From the NCBI RefSeq assembly GCF_905220415.1, contig NC_059563.1, forward strand, positions 1,746,001 through 1,810,000: a stretch of 64,000 bases of DNA, read 5' to 3'. The number at the start of each line of letters is the position of its first letter. The stretch's first letter is position 1. Origin of the DNA: Colias croceus (Eukaryota > Arthropoda > Insecta > Lepidoptera > Pieridae). The notes beneath the pieces are model-generated. The model was not told where the DNA came from, did not search any database, and saw nothing but the letters and a program-made list of their open reading frames with translations. The translations under genes were made by a program, and so were the position numbers. Positions 22,401 to 34,400 of this stretch are shown here, in pieces.

Positions 22401-25400
22401 TCCTGAACCGCAGGTATTATTAATTTTCCGGACATTTCCCTGACATTTTCCGGGGATTATCCAGGCATTTTCCACGCTTTTTCCGGATATTTTCCGGAAA
22501 TTTCTGGGTATGCCCCAGGCATTTTCCGGGGATTTTCAAGGCATTTTCCACGCTTTTCCCGGACATTTTCACGCTTTTCCCGGACATTTTCACGCATTTT
22601 CCGGATATTTTCCAGGCATTTCTCGGACATTTCCCTGACATTTTCCGGGGATTATCGAGACATTTTCCACGTTTTTTTCCGGACATTTTCACGCATTTTC
22701 CGGATATTTCCCGGGAATTTTCTGGGTATTTCCCAATAATTTTCCGGGAATTTTCCAGTCATTTTCACGCAATTTCCGGATATTTTCCAGATATTTCCCA
22801 GGTATTTTCCAGGCATTTCCCAAGCATTTTCCAAGCATTTTCTGGACATTGCCCTGACATTTTTCCGGGGATTTTCCAGGCATTTTCCACGCCTTTTCCG
22901 GACATTTTCACGCATTTTCCGGGCATCTCCCAGATATTATCCGGAGAATTTCCACGCATTTCCGGATATTTTCCGAACATTTTCATGCATTTTCCGGATA
23001 TTTTCCATATATTTCTCATTTCCCAGGCATTTTCCACACATTTCCCTGACATTTTCCAGGCATTTTCCACGCTTTTTCCGGACATTTTCACGCATTTTTT
23101 GAATATTTTCCGGGAATTTTCCGGGCAAGTCTCAGGCATTTTCCGTGGATTTTCCGGGCATTTTCCACGCTTTTCCGGATATTTTCCAGACATTTCCCTG
23201 GCATTTTCCGGAGATTTTTCAGGCATTTTCCACGCTTTTCCCGAACATTTTCACGCATTTTCCGGACATTTTCCGGGTATTTCCCGGACATTTTCACACA
23301 TTTTCCGGGGGATTTTCCAGATATTTTACAGGTATTTTCCGGATATCCCCGGAGAATGCCCCGGATTTCCGGAAAGTAAGTAAGTTTTTTAGCTTAGAAT
23401 AGTAATAAATTCTATGAACAATTCTTTGAATTGTTTATGTAGTACGTGTTTACTAAATAATTGTATGTAAAGTAGTAAATACTATGCAGTCGCTATTCCA
23501 CGCGGACGAAGTCGCGGGTACAGCTAGTATATAGATAATAACACCCAGACCCAAGAACAAATAATTGAGTTCATCACACAAATATTTGCCCTGACCGGGG
23601 ATCGAACCCGGGACCGTCGGCTCAGTAGGCAGTTACTTTTACCACTGCGCCAACCGCGTCGTCGTCAATTATAAAGCTGAAGAGTTTGTTTGAGCGCGCT
23701 AATCTCGGGAACTACTGATCCGATTTGGAAAATTCGTTCGGTGTTAGATAGCCTATCGAGGAAGGCTATAGGCTATATATCATCTCGCTAAGACCAACAG
23801 GAGCGGAGCCACGCGGGTGAAACCGCGGAGCGCAGCTAGTTTCTTGTAGTAACGTTGTGAAGAACAATAGGCTAATTATAAAGATTAAAATTGATGTAAA
23901 CTAATTGGTATAACAAGCAATAAATATACGGATAAAAAAGCTACGGAAATTGCAGATTTCCGTGTTATAACTAAGTATCTTATTAATCTATCTTTTTTCC
24001 TAAATTATTCTTGATCATTTGAGCCATTCCGTCTATCAATTTTTTGTATATTATATTATACGTTTTCGATTTATTTATTTAAGATATAGAATTTCGAAGA
24101 TAGATCGTATTTATAACAATTGCTAATTTAAAATTTTAAATGATTGTCCGTCTGTTACTCGAAATTTATTCCACACTGACCAAATTTCTATCGATGAATA
24201 TTTATGACGTGATGTTATTTTTTTGCGTCATCAATTACGACGTGGTTTGAAAAGCAAATAATATATTACGGTGCATTTACATCGAACGAGCGAATTCTCT
24301 TTCTAAGCGCATTCTTAGAATGAGCGTTCTTATACAGGGCCGGATCTACCCATGGGCTTTATGGGCTGCAGCCCAGGGCCCCGAGGTTAAAAGGGCCCCC
24401 TTACCCCGATAAAAACAATGTACGATAATTTAAAAAAAAATCTGTAGTCGGTTTTCGAAAAAAAAAATGATGAAAATCACATACCTACTTCAATAACTTT
24501 TGCTTACATGTAAAAGGATGTTTGCATGTTGATTTTCAACTTTTTTTAGAAAATAAATCTCATTTATTGAAACTATTTGGTTATTTTATACACAGTGGTG
24601 GACGTTTAATTAGAATCAGTAACACAATGAAGTAGTCATCAAGTTTATTTAACATTTGTGTATTAACGTTTTAGAGATAAAGCACTATTTCATATTATGT
24701 AGGTAATAGAACACCCGTTTATGTAGTTTTATAAGAAATTGCTTAATTTTAATCAAACATTAGCTTAAATTAATAAAATTAAACAACTTTAAGTGCAGTC
24801 TGATTTCCGAGTATTTTCAGTCGGGACAACAAATTAGAAACAGTATGGTTCGAGTGTTCTAAAGTCAAAACCTATTAAAATGTCGTTAATATTTTTTTCT
24901 TCTACAAATATTTGCACCATTTTTTAAACATTCTATCTAAAAGTTTCTGAAAATTAATTAACTTTGCACCAAAATGGATAAAAGTAAGATTTGTGACCCA
25001 TCAACAAGAAAAATAATTTTAAGTTTACATTTTGACAAAAACTGGAGTTACACGAAAATTGCAAATCATTTAGAGTGTTCGATAAAAAGATATTCGATGC
25101 TATAGTTTATTTCAAAGAGCATGGTACTTCTGAGTAAGTGCCTAGAAAAGCTCGACCATGAAAAACTACTGCTCGCGAGGATAGGCAAATTCTTCTTCTT
25201 GCAAAGATGGATCCATTTAAAGGTTCCAATTCTATTAGGAAATATGTTTTTGCAAACGTGTGACAATCTCATACAGTCTAAGCCACGCCAATTCTATTAG
25301 GAAATATGTTTTTGCAAACGTGTGACAATCTCATACAGTCTAAGCCACGACGTTGTAAAGCCGTTATTGTCTATAAAGATTATAACAATCTCAAAACAAC

Positions 25401-28400
25401 CCCATACTATAATGTTTCCTCTGCAATGCTTAACTATTTATTTATTATCTAAGGTATGGTTAACTGGACGACGCGCGTATCCTTTGCCATCAGAATTGAT
25501 TAAATTAATTTGTTTCGTCCCAAAATAAAACTTTTTCACTGGCGGACTGTCCACAAGCAATATTTCTTAGTAAATGCATATCGTCATTTCCTGTACTGCC
25601 GAATAAGAAGCTGTACTTTCCTGGCCACTTTCACAAACAATTTCGCCTCGACATTACCACCTGCAAATCGATCTCATCGACACAATGGCGTGGTTCATCT
25701 TCGGAAAAATCTAATTTTATAATAGAATTTGAGCTTTTAAATGGATCCATCTTTGCCAAAAGAATCATTTGCCTATCCTCGTGAGCAGTGATTTTTCATG
25801 GTCGAGCTTTTCTAGACACTTGATCAGAAGTACCATGCTTTTTGAAATAGACTATAACATTGAATATCTTTTTATCGAACACTAAATGATTTGCAATTTT
25901 CTTGTAACTCCAGCTTTTGTCAAAATGTAAACTTAAGAGTATTTTTCTTGTTGATGGGTCACAAATCTTACTTTTATCCATTTTTATTGCAAAGTTAATT
26001 AATTTTCAGAAACTTTTAGATAGAATGTTTAAAAAATGGTGCAAATATTTGTACAAGAAAAAATCCAGACTGAAAATACTCGGAAATTAGACTGCACTTA
26101 AAGTTGTTTAATTTTATTAATTTAAGCTAACGTTTGATTAAAATTCAGCAATTTCTTATAAAGCTAGATAAATAGGTATACATAATAATAACTAGCTGCG
26201 CCCCGCGATTTCACCCACGTGGCTCAGATCCTGTTGGTCTTAGCCTGATGATATAATAGCCTTCCTCTATAAATGGGCTATCTAAAACCGAAATATTCTT
26301 TTTAAATCGGACCAGTACCAGACCAGTTCCTGAGATTAACACGTTCAAACAAACATACAAACTCTTCAGCTTTATAATATTAAGTAATAAGTATAGATTA
26401 GTATCTATACTAGTGTATAGATATATACATATATTCATGACTTTATTTACAAAAATATAACTTAAAAAGTAGCGGAGAAATTAGCACTAGATTGTCATCC
26501 GACTTAGCCTTAGAGCATTTAACCAACGACTTAGCAGTTGGCAACGCGCGGTCCGGCCCTGTTCTTATAAGAGCATTCGTAATAATAAGAGCATTCTTTC
26601 GTTGTTCTTAGTGCGTTCGAAAAGATTCTATGCAATGTTCTAATACTGAACAACACTGAATACGAGTTTTTGTTTACACTGAAAAATCACGAAAGAATGC
26701 TCTTGATCTAGCTCTATGTTCGTTTGATGTAAATTCACCGTTAAACGAACAATTCTCGGTTTAAGTTTTAAAGAATATAATTAGCCATCTGCCTAGAAAA
26801 AAGCCCCTCATATACAGAAAAGCCAGCCTAAAATTACAGTCCCAGAAATAATAAAAATATAATTTTTTTGGTCATAATAATTAAATATAGAGCTAAAATT
26901 TACAAACATACAGTTTAATTTACGTATGCATGAAGATTCGTGCGAAGGTCTATGTTAATGATGTGTTTAAAAAAAACTAGTTTACCTAGGAGGTACTTAT
27001 CGGGTTAGTAGGCCAGTAGACCTTGTTATTCTTAATACAGAATTAGATGGAAAACTATAAACTACTAGCGGTCTTCCCCGGCTTCGCCCGTGGTACATAT
27101 TTACGTTTTCTCTACATAAGAACCATCCTCGTACTTCAAGGAATATAATAAAAAAAGAATTATCGAAATCGGTTCAGCCGTTCACACGTGATCCCGTGAC
27201 AACGCGAAACGGGTCTCATTTTTATTAACCATGGAATTTTTTTTTCTTTGTGTGATGATGAAAATATCTTTTATAAGTTATTAACTTATTAACCTTTCAT
27301 TTATATTTTAACTGTTTTTTATAAACACACAACATATAAAAAATTTAATACGTGTTTAAAATTTTAATATAGTTTAAAAAGATTTTACGTCCGCGTAATT
27401 ATAAAAATTTCCAATATCTAATCTATCTTTTGAATCATAATAATTATTATAGTATTTTCTAGGGTTTGATTTTACGCGAGTATTATACATTTAGAAATTA
27501 AAGACTTTTTAACGGATTTTAAACGCGATTTAATCATCAGTCTCCCCGTGACCACGCTCGCTGTAAAGTGTTCGAAACGTCGGGAAAATAATGTAATGAT
27601 TAAATCGCGTTTAAAATCCGTTAAAAAGTCTTTAATTTCATAATATTATGTCACTTATGTATAGTAATTATTTATCTGTTCCTATGCTAAACATTTATAT
27701 ATCTATATTCTATACTAATATTATAAAGTTGTAATTTGTTTGCATGAACGCGCTAACCTCAGGAATCACATGTCCGTTTTGAAAAATTATTTCACTGTTA
27801 GATAGTCCATTTATCGAGGAAGGCTATAAGGCTATGTATCATCACGCTGCGCTAAGACGAATAGTTGCGGAGTAATGTGGGTGAAGCCGCGGGTCATTAT
27901 GACTCACTTTAAACGGACAGATTTAATTCAAACTTTGTACAAATATCATATGACAATGAGAATATAATAATTTCATGGTTTTTACTCTTTTTTTAATTAT
28001 ATTTTTTACTAGCTGCGCTCCGCGGTTTCACTCGCGTGGCTCATGATACCTATAGCCTTCCTCGATGAATGGGCTATCTAACACCGAAAGGATTTTTCAA
28101 ATCGGACCAGTACTTCCTTAGATTAGCCCGTTCAAACAAACAAACAAACTCTTCATCTTTATAATATTATTAGTATAGTTTTTATAAATTAATATATGAT
28201 TTAAAATTCCCCTTTCCAGGTATCTGGCACATTCTACCAAAGAGTTGTTACGAGAAATTAAAAGGGAATTTCGAAGACAACTCCGATAAAGAGGTGCTGA
28301 GTAAGCGCTTAGACGACGAGCTTCGTAATTCTAAACGGCCTATCATACTCTATTGCCATGGTAATTAAAATCCATACTAATATTATAAATGCGAAAGTAA

Positions 28401-31400
28401 CTCTGTCTGTCTGTCTGTTACTCAATCACGCCTTAACTACTGAACCAATATGCATGAAATTTGGTATGGAGATATTTTGATACCCGAGAAAGGACATAGG
28501 CTACCTTTTATTGCGAAATATGTACCACGGGCGAAGCCGGGGCGGACCTCTAGTATAATATATGTATATGGGTGATTATACAAAAATGGGGTAACTTTTA
28601 AGGATATTTTGTTTACTATATTTTTTATATCAGATTATTACAAATTAGGGTGTATGTGATAGCTAATCTAATGAATATATTGTTCCAAATCGGGCCAGCC
28701 ACTTTTTTAAGTAGATTGTGAGATATTTTAAATTTTCTGGATTTGGCCTCCAGGGGACTGACAAGGCTAACATAGTACTGATAAAAAACACAATTTTGTA
28801 ATATTCTTAAAGAAATTCAATGAAAATTACTACAAATCTCTCAGTTTTAATAATGGCACATGTCTTTTAAGTATTAAAATCACTTAGTTACATTTAAAAA
28901 TGTTAATTGACAATATATTGTGATACTGGGAAAAACAATGTCTCAATTTTCAAAACAGCCTTCTGACATTTAACGCAACGTGAATATTCTTACTCTCTTA
29001 CTTAATTTACTACTTTGACTTAGTTTTACTTAATATTTCAAGTAATTCACAAACAATAGAAACAATAAAAACGGCCAAGTGCGAGTTGGACTCCTAACAA
29101 ACCTATTTTTTATTATGTTTGTAACTTAAAATTTACACTTTTAGCAATTTTTCCTTTATCTCCGTTATAAGACGTTGCTTTTTACCATATTTTAAGACTG
29201 TATACACGGCAAGCATCCTGTGTATTTTTTTATTCCCTTGCGAATATTTAATTTTGCGGAAATTTGCAGTATTAACGGATGTAGGTATCTTTTAATTGCG
29301 TTGCGTTATAAGTTTAATTTTTTTACAGCCCCAAGGGTTCTTAATGTTGAGTATTCAATATAAATTTCAAATTGATACCTCCACGCGCTTCAAAAAAACG
29401 TCTTAACAGACAAACGGACAACAAAGTGATCCTATAATGGTTCTGTTTTTTCCTTTTGAGGTACGGAGCCCTAAAAATCTAACATTATTTATGTTAAAAG
29501 TACTAATTTTCATAAAATGGTTCATGGTTTTTAACCAAAGGCTTGAATGAAAGTCTCATCTGAGTTTTCATAAGAGCCTTTTGACATTTTTATAATGTTA
29601 TTAAAATAATTAACTTATATGTTATTTTGAGGTAATTTTACTTCACAATATTATACGTTTACGTATTTATCTAATAAATACATATAACAAGCTATGCCCT
29701 GAAAGCATCAAAATCAATAATTAAAATAAAATAAGATCTTTTAAATAAGATTATTAGTAGTTTGTTTCAATAGCTCTTTTCTTTGCTACTCTTTTTTAAA
29801 TGTTTCTTCCCTAGTCAAATTCAGTTTCTTTTAGCGTGGCGCATGATGTTTTAAACTTAAATATCAAATAGAAATGCTTATACCAATAGCAATCAAGATA
29901 AAAGTTCTCAAAAACGATAGAATCATCAGTACTATGGGGTCGCGTCAGTCCACTGGCGCGATATCTGACATAGGACTGATGCCAGCGGATTGATAAAAAG
30001 GGACTTAATATGAGATTATAATCACAAATTATGTTTTTTGTCTTATTTCTTATATCAACAAACTATATTTTTACAAATCATACTTAACCATGTATGAATG
30101 AAAATAAAAATCAGTTTAACAATAAAATAACGACTCACCATAGGACTGAAATGTTGACTGGCACAGCACGAATTTAGAGGACAAACACAACCCTAGCGCT
30201 GGTACAGTTATGACGGCCATCAAAATATGGGATGCACAAGTAACTTCATTACCAACATTAATATTTAGACAGGGATTTGACCTCGACTTGGTGATATTTA
30301 GCGAGAATTTTAAATTTAAAAAATACACAACGGACTGACCAATAAAAACGATGACAAAGTTTATTTTTATTTTTTAAATAAAATGTTAAACATTTCGTTA
30401 TGAAAGTTATACTATATAATACTATGTATATCAAAGATTGTCCTGAATTAGTAAGTTTTCTCTAATCAATGATAATGTTTATAAAATAGTCACTTGATTG
30501 TTGGTTTTCGGAGTTGTGACATGCCAAAGTACTGATTATTTAAGTATTAATTTTGTTTTTTTATCAATTTGTATTTTAAATAAAGAAGTGAAAGTGAGTG
30601 ACCAAATAAAGGACGCTTTATTGTTTTAAAATAGATTGTTATTTGATTAAAATATAATAAGACTTTGTATAAATTGGCTGGTGACATTGAGTTACCCCAT
30701 TTTTGTATAATGACCCATATGTATATACTAGCTTTCCGCCCGCCGGCTTCGCCCGCGTTTTCAAAGAAAAACCCGCATATTTCCCGTTCCCGAGGGATTT
30801 CCGGGATAAAACCTATCCTATCTCTCAAGTTGGATCGAACTGCACATGGTGTGCGAATTTTATTATAATCGGTTAAGTGTTTTAGGAGTCCATTGAGGAC
30901 AAACATTGTGACACGAGATTTATATATATAATATATATATATATATATGTATTAAGATGTAATTGAGTTTTATAAATTATAAAAAGTAACTTGTACACAA
31001 CACTGTATACGATTAAATGTTTTTTTTTGTATAATTTATAAAAATACTAGCGGTTCACCCCGGCTTCGCCCATGGTACATATTTCGCAATAAAAAGTAGC
31101 CTATATCCTTTCTCGGGTATCAAAATATCTCTATACCAAATTTCATGCAAATTGGTTCAGTAGTTTAGGCGTGATTGAGTAACAGACAGACAGACAGACA
31201 GACAGAGTTACTTTCGCATTTATAATATTAGTATAGTATAAAAATATGCTAATAGTTAAAAACATTCCATATATTAACATTTTTTATAATTAATTTGGTA
31301 TAGGTAATTAGAATAAATGCCTACAGATTGCAATGTATTGAATAGCTCGATAAATTATTGAAAAAGCATTGCTCTGTATTTTAAATTTCAATATTATGTA

Positions 31401-34400
31401 CTTGTAAAAACTTACTTTTACTTGAAAAAAAAAATACAAAATAAATCACAGCATTTTCAAAGGTATACACTCTATATAATTTTTTTTTATATTTTTGTGT
31501 TTTTTTTCAGGCAATTCCAACTCCCGCGCAGCGTCTCACCGAATCGAATTATACAAATTCTTCCAAAAAATGGATTTTCATACAATCGCATTCGATTATC
31601 GAGGTAAGATATATTATTGTCTACACGCGAGTTTTTCGTGATTTTTCGTACAATATGAATTATTGTTTTTTTTTGTTGATATCACAAAAAAGATAATTAA
31701 TATTATTAATGTATATAAAGATAATTAATTAGTTAATATGGTAATTATATTTATTATGTATGCTGTACATTGTTTGACCTTGGAAAGTTATTTATATGAC
31801 CTTCTTGATTTTGTGACCTTTTGAGGTTATTTTAAGAAAATCTATGAGGTTTATGTTAAATAAAAAATCTTTGACATAATAAACAAATAGTACATAAATG
31901 AAATTTATGTTTATTTTAATTATTATGTTATCAATTAAGTAAGTTGCTTAACTTACCATGTGATTAAATTTAAACCGTCTCATTATTTTCTTAATGTTTG
32001 TTTTTAATGCCAATTGTTCTATTTTTATAAACTAAACCTAGTGCATCACAGTACATAGTGTATCTATACTACAATATTATAAAGCTGAAGAGTTTGTTTG
32101 TTTGTTTGAACGCGCTAATCTCGGGAACTACTGGTCCGATTTGAATTCTTTCGGAGTTAGATAGCCCATTTATCGAGGAAGGCTATAGACTATATTATTA
32201 TATCATCACGCTAAGACCAACGGGAACGGAGCAATGCGGGTAAAACCGCGGGGCACAGCTAGTTTATTATACGTTTCTTATTTTTCAGGTTACGGTGATT
32301 CCACAAACATAAATCCCAGTGAAAATGGCGTCGTCGAAGATTCACTTATTGTGTACGATTGGCTGAACAATACAATAGACAACGGTCAAGACAGACCCGC
32401 TGTTTTTGTGTGGGGACATTCTTTGGGTAATTTTTTTATTTTATTTCATTATTTTTTCAGGATTTTTTCAAGTCAAACTTTTGGCCCATTGAGAGTAAAA
32501 TTTCAAGCTCGCGTCATGGTAATACCGTCACGTCATGCATAGCGGCGATGTTGGTATCTTTTAATCTTGCCAAAGAAGTTTCACTTCTGACACGTGTGCA
32601 TGAGTCATGACACACACGCTTTTTTATATATATGACATTATTAAGTGGATAGAATTATTAAATAATCTCTTATCGGTTATCGTAATAAATTACTACTATT
32701 ACAATATTTGTAAAGTTGCTAAGAGATTTTGTGATACCATATCATATAATCTATACTTAATATTATGTATAATGTTGAAGAGTTTGTTTGTTTGTTTGAA
32801 CGCGCTAATCAGCGGAAGGCTATAATCATCACGCTATAAGACCAACAGGAGCGGAGCCATACGGGTAAAACCGCGGGGCACAGCTAGTATTAGATTAGAT
32901 ATTTGCCTTTAAATATACTCCCTGATTTATCTACTTCTGTCTATACTTAATTACCTATCTATAGTAATAATATAAAGAGGAAAAGTTTGAAATTATGTAT
33001 GTATGTATGGTTTTCACACATAAACCTCTCAACCGATTTTGATGAAATTTGGCACAGACAATCTTTAGACCCTGAGAAAGAACATAGGCTACCTTTTATT
33101 GCGAAATATGGACCGCGGGCTAAGCCGGGGCGGACCGCTAGTCTGTTAATATTTTCTTTAGATAAATGGTAAATTATCTTTAGTATGAAGCAAACGAATC
33201 TCTTGACTCTTACGGTGCATTTACATCAAACGAGCGAATGGTCATTCTAACCCCACTATGTCAAATTATTTTAGTGTAAACAGGCGTAGAGCATTCTTTC
33301 GTTGTTCTTAGTGCGTTCGAAAAGATTCTATGCAATGTTCTAATACTGAACAACACTGAATACGAGTTTTCGTTTACATTAAAAGATCACGAATGCTCTT
33401 GCTCTAGCTCTACTTTCGTTTGATGTAAATGCACCGTCAGCAGTACAAAAACTAATTAAAAACGTAAATTTTCAGGTACAGGAATATCGTCGCATCTCCT
33501 AGGAAACCTAGGAGAGCTATCTAGGAATGTCCTTGATCGTCCTAATCCGTTACCTCAAGCGCAAGGACTGATTTTGGAAGCGCCTTTCAGTAATTTGGCA
33601 GACGAAGTCGCGAACCACCCGCTAGCTCCGGTGTTTGTTAGAAACTCGTTCTAATGTGTATTTATTAGATTATAATTAGTATAAGTATTTAAAAAAAAAT
33701 AAACCCGCTTTCAAACATTTACAACTAAAAACGTCAGAAAAAAAAACAAATTTTTGGTTTAAAAATAATTATCAAAATCCGTTCATCCTGTCGAAAGTTT
33801 TGGGTCAACAAAGTCAAAAAATACCGTTGAATTAATAACCTTTTTGAAGGCGGTTTAAAATCGTAAAATATTAAGTATTTATTATATGTAGAAAATATGT
33901 AGTTAGTGAGAAATAATGTAGCTTTAAAATGGTAAAAACTATAAAATTTATTTGTTCTTGTAGATTTTTGCACAGTACCTATCAAGTATCATTACACCAG
34001 TCATTACACCCAGTGCTTACTACACAGTATTTTTGAAGTGAAACTTCTTTATCGGGGTTGGAAAAAAAATTAGTGTAACATTTTTTCGTTACGCGCCATC
34101 TTGTTCTTATCCCTACCACGCGTGATTCGACGTATTTCTGTAAAGTTGCATATTGTAAATTATTTTTTGAAAAATAAGAAATAGTCATAAAGAAGTCATA
34201 AAGAAGTTTCACTTCTTACGTGTGTACACTAGTACACGCACACATTTTTTTAATTATAGTATTTATTCCATAATTTGTCTATTTCACATTTTAGTACTTA
34301 ATATTTATTTAACAAATTTTTTTACGATTTTGCGTACCTGCATATATACAGGTTGTCCCACTATTGGTATACTAAGCGCGAAGGGACTTGTAGTCTTGCA

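Larger units (their letters stand above)
20519..23527 (+). mobile_element. Helitron in intron 3 with an exon-like insert and a minisatellite
   Basis: Starts TCTATACATATAATAAAATC after an A, has a TTTGTCTG repeat at about 20640-20690, and ends ACGCGGACGAAGTCGCGGGT, then ACAGCTAG before a T. That 3' end is nearly identical to the end of the helicase-bearing Helitron. Length 3009 bp. No Rep or helicase frame remains. Between the ends lie the splice-bounded reading frame at 21555, a LINE-like fragment (about 21990-22060) and the minisatellite 22430-23370. I infer one element because the two ends are of the same family and orientation; nesting of two elements is possible. Confidence 0.55.
24335..26561. 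mobile_element. hAT element with exact 8-bp target duplication
   Basis: Inverted ends CAGGGCCGGATC and GGTCCGGCCCTG, flanked by TTCTTATA at 24327-24334 and 26562-26569. No hAT transposase is readable. Inside are a Tc1-like foldback (24726-26166) and a Helitron-like element (26192-26399). Confidence 0.8.
24269..26740. mobile_element. PIF/Harbinger-type MITE split by a hAT element
   Basis: Ends CGGTGCATTTACATCGAACG and, inverted, CGTTTGATGTAAATTCACCG, with TTA on both sides (24266-24268, 26741-26743). Three-base TWA target duplications mark PIF/Harbinger elements. A second, uninterrupted member is at 33213-33436. The hAT element at 24335-26561 has inserted near its left end. Confidence 0.65.

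Noticed and set aside
22420..23402. Several 60-150-codon frames on both strands
   Set aside because: They are translations of the CATTTTCC minisatellite; peptide repeats follow the DNA repeat and have no independent start or homology.
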